Shown: positions 44,755 to 57,259, numbered from the stretch's first letter. The stretch: 64,000 bases of DNA from Pseudopyrenochaeta lycopersici (GCA_003313425.1 NHZP01000001.1:2294001-2358000), one strand, 5' to 3'. Notes: a model not told the origin generated them from the letters alone. Numbers and translations: made by a program.

Positions 44755-46057
44755 TTTTCTACACTCAACGCCAGTACGTCTCGAGTATAACGATGGGAAC
44801 GACGGCAAAGACCGCAAGAATAGTCAAAGGAAGAAAAAAGAGTCGTAGTGATCGCAGACGAAAGGGCGAACAAAGTACAACAAACAGTAAAACACACACA
44901 CACAAGCTGACAAGGCCGCCGAGGTGTGCGCGACACAACCTTATACCACGCAAGCGCAACCACACAGCTTGCCAACACTCCAACCCTCACGTCGACGATG
45001 AAACAGCGCAGGCCAGTCGTCCGCGCTTCCCGATCCGACCAATGCGCGTCGCACCTTGCGCGACACTCCAATGAGGGCCACAGGGCGTAAACTCTTTTTC
45101 GAGCCCTTGGGCGCTTAACCGGCAGTCAGGGGTTTCAAGAGTATGCGAGGCGCCAGGCCAGCGGCCAACCACAGCGGAGCGGACGCCAAGGATACGCTCT
45201 TGGACGGCGCCTCCCATACAAGAGCGCTGGGGTGGGAAAGCGTATTTATAGCGCGGCCAACTGCGTACCAGAGTTTAGCACCCTGCGGGCGTCCAGTTTG
45301 ACAGATGCAGGAGTCAGCCTCGCTTGCTTCGGCAGCTGGTTTTGAAGTGGGCGAGGCATGATGGCGGCGAGGGAAGGCCGGGGCATGCAAAGCGTACAGT
45401 CAATGAACCTGTGGTCAGAGAGTTTTTGCCCTTGCTTTTGTGGCCGCTTTTGGAGGCATGCATGCACTGCGCGCGCTTTCAGACGAGAAAAACTGCTGGG
45501 ATATTGGATGTGTAGCTATTCATACACCGTGTGCCACGTTATTTGATTTTACAAAACATATTGAATTGCGCAAAGAAGAGAAGTATGTATCCCCCATCGC
45601 CCCAATTGCCACAAAATGTCCCATAAGCAAGCCCTGACCCCAACCGAGACCCGAAAACTGCCAAACTGGGACAAAACAAAAGAAAAAGAGACCGAAAAGT
45701 GCAAGCCACCTCTTACTCACTCCGGATATGCTAGTTCATAATCGTTATAGTCATTAGGGCATGCAAGCGCACCAGGCCGTGTCGTCGCGGACCATGATTT
45801 CATATCGGACGTGTCAACTTGAGACATTTTCCAACAAACCAGCTGAGAGAGAGAGATGGGGTATTTAGTTGTCTCTCAGCAGAATGACGACGTGGAACTG
45901 ATCCAACTGAGCGATCTTCTCGCCGAAACCAGTACATCCGCATGTTCCAGGCCTGACTTCGCCCTCAGACCAGTTTCGCACATCTTCTAGCCTCCCCAAT
46001 CTCGCAAAACAGACGAGTTTGTGTAACTTTGCGCAAATGGCCGTTCATTTCCCGGAT
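44755..46057. other. 1.3-kb intergenic region
   Basis: Holds the promoter of the DOMON gene and the 3' flank of the DUF8035 gene. A short GA-dinucleotide run lies near 45846. No supportable gene, tRNA or other RNA is seen. Confidence 0.5.
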
Positions 46058-48026
46058 TTAACGGTAGCCGCGGCTGCGACGGCTGTCAAAGGATACCTCG
46101 TGCTCGTAGAATCGCTCATCATAGCCTGGAGGCCGTGAATCGCGGATCTCTTTCCGCTCGAACTCAATCTCACGGATGCGGCTCTTGCGTTTGCTGCGAA
46201 TGCTGTCTGAGAGTTCAACAAGGTGCAAGACATCCTCCTATTCACATGTCAATGCTGCAGAAATGCAAAGCGAAAGGGGAAAACGTACATATCGCAGATA
46301 CTCCATGACGTAGAAGAAGTCATCTGTCTCCTCGCACGCGTAGCCCATGGAGTCAATGGCTTCCCTGATTACAAGATCTTTGGTGATCTCTGTCCACATG
46401 TCCTTCTTCCTTGGCTTAACGGGGCCCTGATTGCTGAAGTCAGTGGCGCGTTCATCGTCACCGCTGATAAATTTGGATCGGCGAACGCCATTATATCGCT
46501 GCCATGTGATTTCCTGTGCTCCACCGCCAATACCGTCCATGCGCACACGGTTGGTGCCTGGTGGGACATCGACAATGGACCACTCCTTGGTCGCTCCATT
46601 CCACGCCTCGCCAGGATAGGCGCGCTCGAGTGCTTTGCGGTTGTAGAACTCGGCTTCCAAATCAAAGTCGAAGTCGTGGATGGGTGCTGTGTGACTTCGC
46701 CGGGGTGGACTGAACGACCGCTCTCGTTGACGTACCTGTAGCTCGTCGCCTCTGCTGCGATCACGGTTGAGGTTGATATCGATGTCAAGTTCCTCAAAAT
46801 CTCTGCCTCGTCCACGGCTGCGGTTCCTGGGACGTGTTAGGTCGTGTTGTGGGGAAGCGAATAGGGATACTTACTCTTTCCTGTTAATCTCAATCTCGAG
46901 GGTCTCGCGGACGGGAGAAGGAGGAGAGGGAGGAGGAGGCGGTGTCGGCGTACGGGCCCTTATGACTCCTGTGGATTATGAGCAATAGACCGAAAGTGGT
47001 TTCAGAATTAGCACCCTTACCGTGGTCAATGTGTCGGTGGTGTGTGATGATCTCCTGAATGATGGGAGGTCGGATTTCGGGTTCTGGCGCTGGTGGAGGC
47101 GGTGGAGGCGGTGGTGAGGGAGATGGCGAGGGTGCTCGCTCTTCCTTACGTCTAATGATGATCTCGTCCCTGACGACTTCACGAGGGTTTGGAGGCGGGG
47201 AGGCCTCACGCGGGCGGCGGATGACGAACTCCTCGCGCTCACGGGCAACCAACTCGCCTCGGGAGCGTGGTGGGGGAAGGCTTCGTTCGCGGCCTCTGAT
47301 GGTCAAGGAGCTCCTCTCCCTGCTGGTGTCTCTGCCATCGCGGCTGAACTCATTGCGGTTGGCGCGGAGCTCGAAGTTGCCGTCACGCTCCTGGAAGCGG
47401 ATGGAGCCTCGTTCAGCGGAAATGTCCCTACCGTTGCGGCTGACCTCGCTGCGTGAGGCGCGGAAATCTATGCCGTGGTCGCTGCCACGGCGGCCTCGAA
47501 AGCGCACGTCGTCGGAATCCACCTGGCGGACACGGGCAGAGGGGGGCCCGTCACCACGGCGGAAGACAATGTCTTCGCGCTCTACCTCGCGGTGCTCCGA
47601 CTGCCTGGGACGCGACTGCTCGCGGCGTCTAATGGTGATGTCGGTCTCATCAGTGTCGACCTCTCGGGGGCGGCGACGCTCAGGGGCATCGCTGTGTCGT
47701 ATGCTGATGTCGTCCCGCTCAATACCCCTCACACTGGATGGAGGGTGCGCCCGGCCGCTTCGGACCGAGCGTGTGTCATCGTCAAAAGTGCGTGCGCTGC
47801 GGGGTCCTCTGGCAAAGTCGTCCTCGCGGCCGCGAACGACAAGCGGGCCGGCGGTTGGGCGGTTGTAGTCGTCGCGCAGGAAGTCGGGGGCGCTGCGCCG
47901 CGGATCGCCGCCCCGACGCAGCTCAATGTCGAGCTCCTCGTAGTTGCGGTCGCTGCGGTTGCCATTGCGGTAAAAGTCCCGCTCGCGCTCCTCATAGAGC
48001 TCAGCAGTCGGGTAGCGTCGCGACAT
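46058..48026 (-). CDS. DUF8035-type Arg/Asp-rich protein with periodic IxIRR motif
   Basis: Four exons: 48026-47021, 46968-46875, 46826-46289, 46237-46058, 605 residues. The C-terminal part carries the conserved block of fungal DUF8035 proteins (name from memory): FYNRKALERAYPGEAWNGA, WSIVDVPPGTNRVRMDGIGG, QEITWQRYNGVRRSKF. The N-terminal 300 residues are disordered Arg/Asp/Glu-rich sequence. About every 22 residues they carry a short acidic-hydrophobic-basic motif (ELDIELRR 31-38, DDISIRH, TDITIRR, EDIVFRR, EEFVIRR, DEIIIRR 287-293). A poly-Pro stretch (residues 305-312) follows. The final exon encodes a charged helix (RSKRKSRIREIEFERKEIRD). Function unknown; the composition recalls RNA-associated or condensate-forming proteins. 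Confidence 0.85.
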
Positions 48027-49521
48027 GGTGCCGGTAAGCGACAGTGGGCGACAGCGGGGGAAGGTGGTGGGCTGCTCTGCCGCGCTGGAAAGGCGGCTGG
48101 TGGTGTGGGTGGTGGTGGGACGAGCAGAGGGAGGAAGGAGAAAGGATAAGCAGGGTAGAAGAAGGACAGCGAGCGCCGTGGCCTGACGTTATCCAGCCCG
48201 CCCTGTTCACTGCCCGGTGCTGGTGGGGTTGCAAGATCTTGGTTGGGCATGCCTTCATGCCTGTCAGTCGCGGCTTCTGAGCCATGACATCATACCCACG
48301 CGGAGCACTAAACACCCACCACCAGCATGATCACCAGCAGCTCCTCGCCCAATTACTGCCCAGCTCGCTGCACCTCCATCACCCAGCCCGCCGGAGCAAC
48401 TGCATCGCGGCATGTGATCCGAGCACCGGTGAAAGTTCTGCCCTACCTGCGTCCTTGGCTCTTGCTCAACCCGCACCGAGGCAGTGTTAGGCACGACCAC
48501 GGCTGTCGCTACCTGATATTAGCCCTACTATGCGAGGGTCTACCCGGAACCCTAATATCCTCCTTGAACCTGCTGATTGCAGCCGACAGATCGGCCAACT
48601 TGTCGCTCTCCCGTTCGCTGATGCTCTGCGGATCCTCGTGCCCAACCACCAGCGGGCGCCATCTCGAGGCGACCCGTTCTTGTACCACTTGCTTTTGTAT
48701 CCGACAACTTGGTTGATAATTCATACATGTCACTCTTTTCTACTTGCTCGAGCCTGAGCCATTCGAGACGTGAGCTGTCTGTTCGCTAACCAGGCTTAGC
48801 CTGGTCGGGTCTGCCCGGCCTTAATCTGCAGTATGACGTCTATCTGAGCGACTTCTTGATGCTTCCCATGTTCGCGGCGTGAAAGACTATATCTGCCGAA
48901 CTTGGTCTAATAACACAAGCCCAGTATCTTGCGCGTCTTCTTCCAATATTGTATTTATCGATTACGGCCAGCTTCCACATGGGGCACAAACACCCACAGG
49001 GTTTGGTGGTTGGAGGGGTACCGGCATTGAACTCGCCTCCAAATCCATTGCCGCAGAATGTCAGACTTGGAGTTGCACAACTTGATCGAGAACTTGTCAA
49101 TGAGTACATTCGGAGATCTCACCATTTCTTAGTAATCGACCCGTTCATGCAGCTCTGTCGATCAGGACCGTCTCAGCCCAATAGAGACAACTTCAACATG
49201 CACGTCCATTCCAAGCTTTGACATATCCTGGGACTAAAGTCTATCGTAACATATACTAAGCAGACCGATATGGAGAACTTGACTGCAATTCTTGTCGTCA
49301 GCATAGGTGAAGCCGGCAAATCGCAAAGCACTGAGCGAGAGGTGAACAAAGTCGGTAACTATATGTTTAAACGTGTCATCATGTTTTTAGGAACGCTATC
49401 GAGGTCTTGATAATCGGCAAGAGCACTTCTTGCTTTCCATATCCCAAGATCCAACGGCCAAGATATCCAAAACGCCGTCGCCATGCAATTTCAAATGTCA
49501 GTTGCTACCTAAATGCCAATA
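48027..49521. other. 1.5-kb intergenic region
   Basis: Holds the promoter of the DUF8035 gene and the 3' flank of the PLC-like gene. A short perfect hairpin (CCAGGCT-T-AGCCTGG, near 48790) is present but has no poly-T or gene context. No coding frame is convincing. Confidence 0.45.
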
Positions 49522-50610
49522 CTACGCGCCAAAAGCAACTGCGGCAACGACCGCGACCACAACCGCCAGCATGCTCCCTTGCTGCTTCCCAACGCCACCC
49601 GTGCTGCCGCTACCGCTGTTTCCCCGCGTCAATGCCGCAGTGCTAACAGTCTTCCTTCCCGTTGCGCCACTGATACCATTCGCCGCATCAACGCTCGCAA
49701 TCGCAGGACCAACATTGAACCAATCGACAAGCACAAACGTTGGCGGCTTGCCATAGACACCTGTGCACTCTGTCACACTCTCTCCCAGACTGCCAAATCC
49801 TGTTTGCGCGTTGGTGACGTTGGCGTATGACGCATTGGGCGACATGAAAAAGATGTTGCTCTCGTAGAGGAAGTGGTTCATCAAGAACATACGGCCCGAG
49901 TTGAGCGCTGCAGATGCGGTGCCGAGACTGGTCGGGCGATCAGGGTTGCACGAGTAGTTTGAGGGGCTAATATTCTCAAATTCGTTCTCAAAGACGAATG
50001 TGAACTCGTCCATCAAGTATGGGTATTGGGAAGATGTTTGGCTGAGCGAGGCAACAAACGTCATCAAACGCGTGTTGTTGCTGATGAGGTTATCCAAGGT
50101 AGGCCATGTTTGTGGGAGCGTAGTGGTTGATGGTGGTGTGTACGCATATGTGTCAATGCCTGACGAGCTGAATTGCGCACCTAGATCGGAGGGCGAGGCG
50201 TTGTCCGAGTTTACGAGGAGAATGGTGACGACGTCGTTGGTGTTGGCGTCCATCCACGTCTTGATCTCTGTCAACCAATTCTCCAGGCTCCCGGCGTCTA
50301 ACAAGGCACAATCACTGTGGCACAGACGCCATGAGTTTGACCCAGTCCCGTTCCCCTTATGTACCTGCGCAGACAGTAATCGTACACCTGCATCGAGCTG
50401 CACAGTTGTGTTATAGTAATGGTTTCCGGATGTAGAGAAGGATGTGTCTTCATTTCGTAAGAAGGGCGAATCGTGCGCTCCAAGATGTGTAATGTTATTA
50501 TATGCTCGACTGCACAATGTTGGCGAGTTGTTGCAGGCATTTTGTGCAGAGGCGGTCATGTAGAAAAAAGGCAGAATGGCCGAAGCCTGAAGGAGGTTCC
50601 TTAGAAACAT
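49522..50610 (-). CDS. PLC-like phosphodiesterase, GPI-anchored
   Basis: Single exon, 362 residues from the ATG at 50610. A frame-open extension to 50643 also exists. A signal peptide is seen (LRNLLQASAILPFFYMTASA). The TIM-barrel phosphodiesterase family marks are ITHLGAHDSPFLRNED, TTVQLDAGVRLLSAQVH, a C-H-S-D-C turn, LENWLTEIKTWMDANTNDVV and TFVLVDWFNVGPA. The second catalytic histidine of true PI-PLC is not certain, so phospholipase activity is unproven. The C-terminus is Ser/Gly-rich, then strongly hydrophobic (MLAVVVAVVAAVAFGA), a GPI-anchor signal. Many N-glycosylation sequons fit a cell-surface protein. Confidence 0.88.
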   Translation of the reverse strand: MFLRNLLQASAILPFFYMTASAQNACNNSPTLCSRAYNNITHLGAHDSPFLRNEDTSFSTSGNHYYNTTVQLDAGVRLLSAQVHKGNGTGSNSWRLCHSDCALLDAGSLENWLTEIKTWMDANTNDVVTILLVNSDNASPSDLGAQFSSSGIDTYAYTPPSTTTLPQTWPTLDNLISNNTRLMTFVASLSQTSSQYPYLMDEFTFVFENEFENISPSNYSCNPDRPTSLGTASAALNSGRMFLMNHFLYESNIFFMSPNASYANVTNAQTGFGSLGESVTECTGVYGKPPTFVLVDWFNVGPAIASVDAANGISGATGRKTVSTAALTRGNSGSGSTGGVGKQQGSMLAVVVAVVAAVAFGA

Positions 50611-51780
50611 CGTGATATGTGACTTGTCGAATGTGGCGAGCAATGTCAGCTCTTTGTTACTTCAGCTCGTTGCTGATTACGTTGACAGAAGTCGGCAAAG
50701 TCGTCGCAGCGGAAAAGCACCACAGTCTTTGACAAGTCTGTCGAGATGGAGAAGCGAACGTGAAAGATTTGTTTTTTTATTTAGCAACGTCAAACCTCAC
50801 AACGAGCGAAACAGAAATATTCTAGTAGGCGCCAGGGCCGGGGCATCAGCACAATCATATACGAACGCTTTACGCGTCTCAGCCGCGCAAACCCAAGCCC
50901 GGATGACAATCATAGAAACAGCTGGGCGCAGTGGCACAGGGCACCGTAAGCGGCCATCCACTCGACTCCGCCATCTGCGCTGTGTTGAGAGTGGAGCCGC
51001 CTTTCGTCTTTCAGCAACGAATGCACAGCCTCCAAAGCCGCGAAGGGGTTTCAGGCGTCGTCAGCCGGGCAGCCGAGCACGCCGAGACGCCTACGAAACA
51101 TGGGTCGTCACGCCCTGCTAACATAGCCGGGAGCGCGGATTACAGGAAACCGTTGTTAAGAGCGTTTCGCTGCCGCAAGAAGAGAGGGACGCGTGTTCGA
51201 GCGGGTGCGTGGTTGGACGGTTATGTGAAAATCGGTGGACCCTGGAGAGCGGCTGAGCTGTTTTTGGAGTGGCGGCTTGGCCTTTACGGCAAGGGGCTGT
51301 GTCGATCTTCAGCCCTACAGATGCGGTGTGCAGAACGTGGTCAGTTATGCCACGCGTTGGTGAACTAACAACTCCCCGGAATCGATCAAGCCCGATGCTG
51401 CAAGTAGGTGACTGTGCTCCCTTTGACCAAAGTTTGTTCAGAATCCGAATCTTTGGATGTTGCCAAGCTGCCACAACTACGACTCATGTCACCACCCATC
51501 TCGCCAACTGCCCAGTTGCGCCTAGATGTGTTCTCCGCTGGTTCTTGTGCATTTCTGCTTCCCCAAATGAGCCAAGATATCTGACCTCAGTGATTGAGCC
51601 GACAGCAATCAAACGCCAAATTGTACTCGCCCCGCATAGTCTGTGCCCCATTCTCCCCATGCACATTATCCTCCTCAGTTCACGTCATGACCAACTTCTA
51701 TTGCACGCAGGGCTCAAGTGCAAGGTCGCTTAAATCATAGATTGTATTTGTACAAGAACGTTTTAAAAGAGTTCTATGAG
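50611..51780. other. 1.2-kb intergenic region
   Basis: Promoter side of the PLC-like gene and 3' flank of the GH78 gene. The open frames here are short and unlike known families. No RNA or repeat was seen. Confidence 0.5.
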
Positions 51781-54377
51781 CTATTTACAGAGTATGAATG
51801 TTTTGCATCGCGAAAGGAGCGCCCTGAAACCGGTGCGACTCTCCGGCTCTTGCTCTGTTACGGATGGTTTGACAACCTCATCTTTCTCACTCACTGCAAA
51901 AGTTAGCGTGGAACCACGTTCCTTAGTCATATGCTCCAAGTCTGTCTCCTGTACGAGTGCGATATTGATCCAGTCTCCTGTCCCTTCGATTGACTGAGGT
52001 CCTTGCATAATCCAGCCCTTTGGCGGCCGAATTTGTGCACTTGTTCCACGCGGAGCTAGTAATCTGATTGTTCCATGCCCAGCACTCTCACTGATTGCAA
52101 GCTCCACTTTGATGGTTCCCGCAACCGTGTCGAGTGCGCATTCAACATTATCCAATCCCGCCAACACTGGCGCAATGCCAAAAACTTTCCAACCTGCCTC
52201 AAGCGGGTGCAAGCCGGCCAAATATCGTGGCATAAGAAAGACGGGCCAAGTCGACCATCCGTGTATGAGCGACGTATCGTGACCTAGAGGTGTACCATCG
52301 GGTTTCATGGCCTCCCAGTGCCCACCAGAGTAGTTGGCATTGTAGGGGTCTGCCATGGGCCCCCAAACACTATCAAGCAGGTTGAGTGCTGACATTCCTT
52401 GGCCCTGAGAGAAGAGAGCCTCAACTGCAAACCCCGAAGCGTAAGGACTGACTACATTGGCTTTGTCCCAGTGACCCAGTCCGCGGAAAGCAAGTGGAGG
52501 GCTGCCGTTCGAGCCGGTGAGATCTTGTGTTTCATCAGGGCAAGATGAAGTAAGCCCGGTGGTGAGGGCATATGCATTCACGTCTTGACAAATGCCTCCT
52601 GCGGGGAGAGTTTTGCTTACGCGGAAGATTCTTGAAGACGGATTCCAAAAGTGTGCGAGAATACAGTTCTTCAAGCTGTTTGCTTTTAGCAAATAATCTT
52701 CTCTTGACTCTGTGGTCGTGGACATGGTTGCCATTGCCTGCAATGAGTCGTAGTACGCAATATTTAGAGGCCCCGAAGGTCCGAAGATTGGGCCGCCCAT
52801 GGGGAACCAATGCACTATTTCTCGTAAGTACGATTCCCCCCGGACCCAGTGTGATTAAACTTACTTGACAGCGGAGGTGGGGCTGCAAGAACACCCTCCT
52901 CATTGATAAACCTTCCGGTAAATATCATTAGCCTCTCGAGTGCGCCCATACACTGTAGTCGTGTCTGTTCATCGCAAGTATGCATCCAGTAGTCTTTGAT
53001 GGCAACGACCAAGAGGAGTGCATAGGTTAAGGAATAGAATGCGTAGGTAGGAGGTTCATCTCTCCCATCATGTACTGGGGCCTGGATTGGGCAGAGATTA
53101 CCCAGGAACCCGTCGCTGGTTTGATGGCTTGTGAGCAGCTGTATGCTTCCAGCAATAGCTTTGAAATCCATTGTAGAGTGGGCAATTGATCGACCCATAA
53201 CGTGTAAGTCACCTCCAAAGCAAGCACGATCACGCTTTGCGCCGTCGATGGTGCAGTCCAACGTGTTTGTTCCGACCTGGAAGTCAGCTAATGTGCGATC
53301 GCGATTGTGAAGCAACATGTCGTTCTCATAAAGCAAGCTATCCTCCGGGTTGTGGACTGTCAAATGTCGATATTGGGCGATCCAATGACACGGTCCACCA
53401 AAGGCCACAGACCCTGTATTGTTAGAGCTGCCACCAAGTAGCGGGTGTATGTCAAGATCCTCAATGATTGCTAACTCGTGGCCTTGTATTGACACTGTGA
53501 CCGTGTTGCCCTGTGCGACAGTCTCAACGTCAAGCCATCCGCTCAACGCCACATGTTCAAGTGGCCATCGACCCTTTGAAGCGACTGGAAAAATCGTAGA
53601 CTCATGGGCGAGGCCTTCGCTCGCATACAAGACACGCTCGACAGCATCCAGGCAGAAGATCAAGCCGTTTGCGACCATGTGAACACCCCAGCTGGCTCCT
53701 CCAGATTCAATGTGGACCTGGAATCGCACCGTCTTATCTCCCCATCTTGTTCCACACCGACAGGGAGCCCAATGTTGGCCATAGACTTTCGTCCCTGATT
53801 CAGTCACCTCCCAGGCCGGAGCAGTCTCTCCGCGAGCGACAGTGCACATGTCGACTGTCTTGACCCCATCTTGCCAGATGCGATTCAGGCGATCGTTTGA
53901 GCAGGAGAAGTGGGACTGAACGGTTGCTTTCGGTCTCACGCGCTCAAAGCCGACTTTCGAGAATGTGATAGAAGCGTTTGGCGAGACGAGGGTAATTTTC
54001 TGGTACCTTTGGGATCGTTGAGCGTACTGTGCCCGAATTGTTTGTGGGGAGCTATTTGGAACAACAGAGAGTGTTGTGCTTCGATACGTGTCCATAGCAT
54101 TCGAAAACAAGAAGAATGGGCCGTCTCCTGTCTTATGATCGATTCCCTCGATGCCTTCGCTGTATACGACAGCGAGTTCAATGGTAGCATTGCCCGATGA
54201 GTTGGCTATCTCGAAGATAGGCATTCCTCCTTCGCATGCACTATAGTCGAGAATAACTTGGGCTACCGGTGACTGGTCTCCATGATTCTTGAGGGTAAAG
54301 CTTGATGGCCCGGTAGAGATTGTACATCCTGTACTGCGATGAATGCTCAAAGGCTCAACAACGACAACGGAAGACAT
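51781..54377 (-). CDS. glycoside hydrolase family 78 (alpha-L-rhamnosidase-like)
   Basis: Two exons: 54377-52865 and 52814-51781, 848 residues, joined as APPPLS-MHWFPMGGPIFGPSG. The N-terminal half is beta-sandwich-like (VAQVILDYSACEGGMPIFEI, WEVTESGTKVYGQHWAP). The (alpha/alpha)6 catalytic half shows the GH78 pattern TLDCTIDGAKRDRACFGGDL, ending near D390, followed by DGRDEPPTYAFYSLTYALLL and, after the intron, GHDTSLIHGWSTWPVFLMPRYL. The position before GGD is Phe instead of the usual Trp. No signal peptide is visible from the ATG at 54377, so it is either intracellular or has an unseen upstream exon. It is divergent to a C2H2 factor and near a sugar transporter, which suggests a role in using rhamnosylated compounds. 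Confidence 0.85.
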
Positions 54378-54686
54378 GATGATTGAGAAGAGCAGGTTGA
54401 CCACTCACAATGCGTCGGGTCGACGACATGTTGTATGCAAATACGGACTCCACATCGCCTCCGATTCCAGATTCTTGCTCGGTCTACCCCGGATTTTGGT
54501 AGTCGGTGGAGGTGGTGGGTGGACGGCATCGTCGAAATGAGCGGGGTGGATATGTCGGGGGTGGACTCGCTTTCCCCGCTCCAGCGTTTCTCATCTTAAG
54601 GTGGACAGGCAAAGGTCCACTTCGTCGCTGTAACATTCACCGACACGTCCACTTCGGCAATCTCAACCCCTTGGAACACCACGCCG
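54378..54686. promoter_or_regulatory. divergent GH78/C2H2-factor promoter
   Basis: This 309-bp spacer is the shared promoter region of two genes transcribed away from each other. It is GC- and GT-rich and holds the GTGGAC cluster listed separately. Confidence 0.6.
54519..54652. promoter_or_regulatory. cluster of five GTGGAC/GTCCAC sites
   Basis: GTGGAC on the plus strand at 54519, 54561 and 54601; the reverse form GTCCAC at 54615 and 54647. That is five copies in 134 bp. By chance a hexamer counted on both strands is expected about once per 2 kb. Flanks often extend to GGGTGGAC. The spacing and position suggest operator sites for the neighbouring C2H2 factor. Confidence 0.6.
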
Positions 54687-57259
54687 ATGCGGACTCAGCA
54701 CACAGCTGCGGGCGCAACGAAGACACTTGAATGTCAGCAATGCAACCGCAGTTTCACTAGGCCAGAGAACTTGGCCCGTCATGCGAAAACGCGTACGTCG
54801 TTCGTGCCTAGCTAGAGTGCGCGAACGCTAACAAGTATTGCTGCTGGAAGACGACGCAGTCCATCCTCATCGCTGCCAGACATGTGGGAAGCAGTTCTCT
54901 CGAAGTGACTTGCGACGCAAGCATGAGCGCTTGCATGAGCGCTTGCACGAGCGATCTGCGTCTTCGCAAAAGGCGACGGCTGGAGTTAAGTCCAAGCCAA
55001 AGTCTACAGCTGTGGCCGCGACCAACAGCGGAGAGCCGCTACCTATCGTTTCAAATGACAGTGTTCTTGCTCATATGGGACATGGATCGTTGGAATTGTC
55101 TGCAGAAGTTCTTCCTGCAGTCATGTCGACTCATGACACGGACACCATTATGGTGAGTGTTGTCACTTGATATGATGATGTCGCCAATAATCTGGAATCA
55201 GACTTCGGACCATCTGTTTGACCATGCTCTCGAGCATGTTTCGTCGACTGGTACGTGGGAAGATAGTAGCCAAGTTGATCCTTACTTTGACTACGCATCC
55301 TTTGCAAGACCGTGGAACTACAACATCGATCCAACCACCGACGCTTCCGGTTGGTTGTCAACGAATTTCTTTGCTGCCCTTCGTGAGACAAACCTTGCTG
55401 TCAGCCCACCCTTTTTAAGTATGACTGAATACAGCAGTCTGCCTCCCTCAGGCGGAGACATGGATCATGTTCAGCACCGAGAGACGTTGCACGAAGATGT
55501 TGGCCTCCAAGGTAACTCTGGTAGGACTTCTCGAGCCCCATCACCGCCAAATGAGGCATCTCGGGAAGATCGCATACCCTTTGCCTGGGATCCTCTGTCC
55601 ATACCAATTGTGAAGGCAAGGCCCATTGTGCTACGGCCCGACGATCCAATCTTCGCAATTATTGATCATAAATTCGAGATATCACAAGCTACATTGTCGC
55701 GTATGTGTGACTTCCTTCGTTCCCGAGAGCCAGAGGCCCACGGCGCGGACTCCTTTACCATTCCCACTTTACCCTTGGTCAACACATTCATCACATTGTT
55801 CTTCAAACATTTTCTACCACGAGGGCCTGTGCTTCATAAGCCTACTGTTGATACCAACGCGCTTCCATCAGCCTTACTAGCGATCATTATGGTGATTGGT
55901 TCAGTCTACAGCCATCTCCGTCACACTCGACGCTTTGGTATAATTGTACTTGATCGCATTCGTCAAAACCTACTCTCGTTGATAGAGCGCGACAACAGTT
56001 TGATGAGAGAACCACTCATAATCTACACATCGGCACTAGTATGCTACATGGGTATCTGGTGCGGTAACAAACGTGCATTCGAACTTGCAGAAGCTCTTAG
56101 AGCTGCCGTCGTTACATATACCAGACGTTTATCAGTCAATCCCAAGGACAACCAACAAAGGGAGGGAGATCAAGGACTACAAGCGCAGTGGCTGCGGTGG
56201 AGTGCGACTGAGAGCAGCAAGAGATTACGCTGGTTTGTCTACACATTAGACTCTCAGTTTGTCAGCATTCTAGGCATGAGCGGGATGTTGACAGTCGCCG
56301 AAGTTCGGAAGTGGGAGTGTCCTTGTGATGAAGCCTTCTGGACCATCTCGACAGCTAAAGCCTGGAAAAATCTCATGGGCTCGGCTTCAGAGCCTTCATG
56401 CCCTGTATTCGGGCCCGTCGCTGCGTCACTGTTGGCACCACAGGCACGACATTCAGCGGATACGGACAGCAGCATCTCATGGCCGCGCATGAACAGGTGG
56501 AGCGCCAATCTTCTTCTCACAGTCATCATGGCCGAAGTATTCCATTTGGAACAGAGAGTTGTCGTCGCTCGCATGGTAGAAGAGGAGGCCGACGAAAACA
56601 AGCCGGTGCATCAGCCATCCGTGAATGATAGCGCAACAGAGCTGTTGCAGTTCCTAGAAGTGTGGCAGGATGCTTATGCGGGAGGATTTGATTCGAGTCG
56701 CTCGGACCCAACTTCATGCTACTTTCACCGCGTATCTACCATCCTCCTCCATCTTGGTCGAATATATCTACAGATACCCGTATCTGACCTCCAAGATTGC
56801 ATCGGAAGATCTGGACCGGATGATGCATCAGCTGCAATGAAGCGACTGACCCTATGGACTACCCAGCAACCAGATCCATCGCGATGCGTCCTTCAGGAAG
56901 CGGCAATCTGTATTAGCACCATCATGAACGATCAAGACGAAACCGGCCCATACGATATGATCGCTTTATTTCTGTGCCATATTGTCATCTGGGCTTTCGC
57001 AAATGTTGCACCAATAGACCAGAAGAGAAGTATTGCTACAGCTTTACGAGCAAATCCCGCTGTTTCATCTTCTGTCTGCGAATTCATTGAGGCTGGATTT
57101 GGTCTCGCATTCTCTATCGAGAGGCCGGCGTCGAGTTTAAATAACGAGGCTCAACTAATCTTCAAACATGCTATTCAGGTTTTGGTACAGCTTGGAAGCT
57201 GGGGCGCGTCCTCAAACTTAGCGTTGTTACTTCATTTGCATCCAGGAGTCTGCACATAG
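54687..57259 (+). CDS. two-finger C2H2 transcription factor with fungal_trans-type domain
   Basis: Three exons: 54687-54792, 54851-55152, 55202-57259, 821 residues. The acceptor at 54850 is chosen because it restores the last zinc ligand of finger 1: C16-x2-C19-x12-H32-x3-H36 (CQQCNRSF to RHAKTH). Finger 2 is C44-x2-C47-x12-H60-x3-H64 (CQTCGKQFSRSDLRRKHERLH). Helix residues at -1, 3 and 6 are R, N, R (finger 1) and R, L, K (finger 2). After the fingers a 12-bp triplication gives HERLHERLHER. The large exon has the fungal regulatory-domain pattern (LVNTFITLFFKHFLPRGPVL; KRLRWFVYTLDSQFVSILG), as in other C2H2 regulators of carbon use. Nuclear; likely controls the flanking GH78 and transporter genes. 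Confidence 0.88.
54921..54956 (+). repeat. 12-bp triplication after zinc finger 2
   Basis: Unit GCATGAGCGCTT occurs twice exactly and once with changes, in frame, extending the finger-2 end into three HER(L) units. Confidence 0.85.

Noticed and set aside
47059..47868. 269-codon plus-strand frame opposite the DUF8035 gene
   Set aside because: Antisense shadow of the Arg/Asp-rich region; the minus-strand gene has conserved blocks and closed splice phases.
48785..48822. Short hairpins (CCAGGCT-T-AGCCTGG and an adjacent CGGG/CCCG pair)
   Set aside because: Too short, with no terminator or RNA context in a eukaryotic intergenic region; likely chance.
54836..54850. Earlier splice acceptor for exon 2 of the C2H2 factor
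   Set aside because: Using the AG at 54835 inserts LLLLE and removes the last histidine of finger 1; the AG at 54850 restores RHAKTH exactly.
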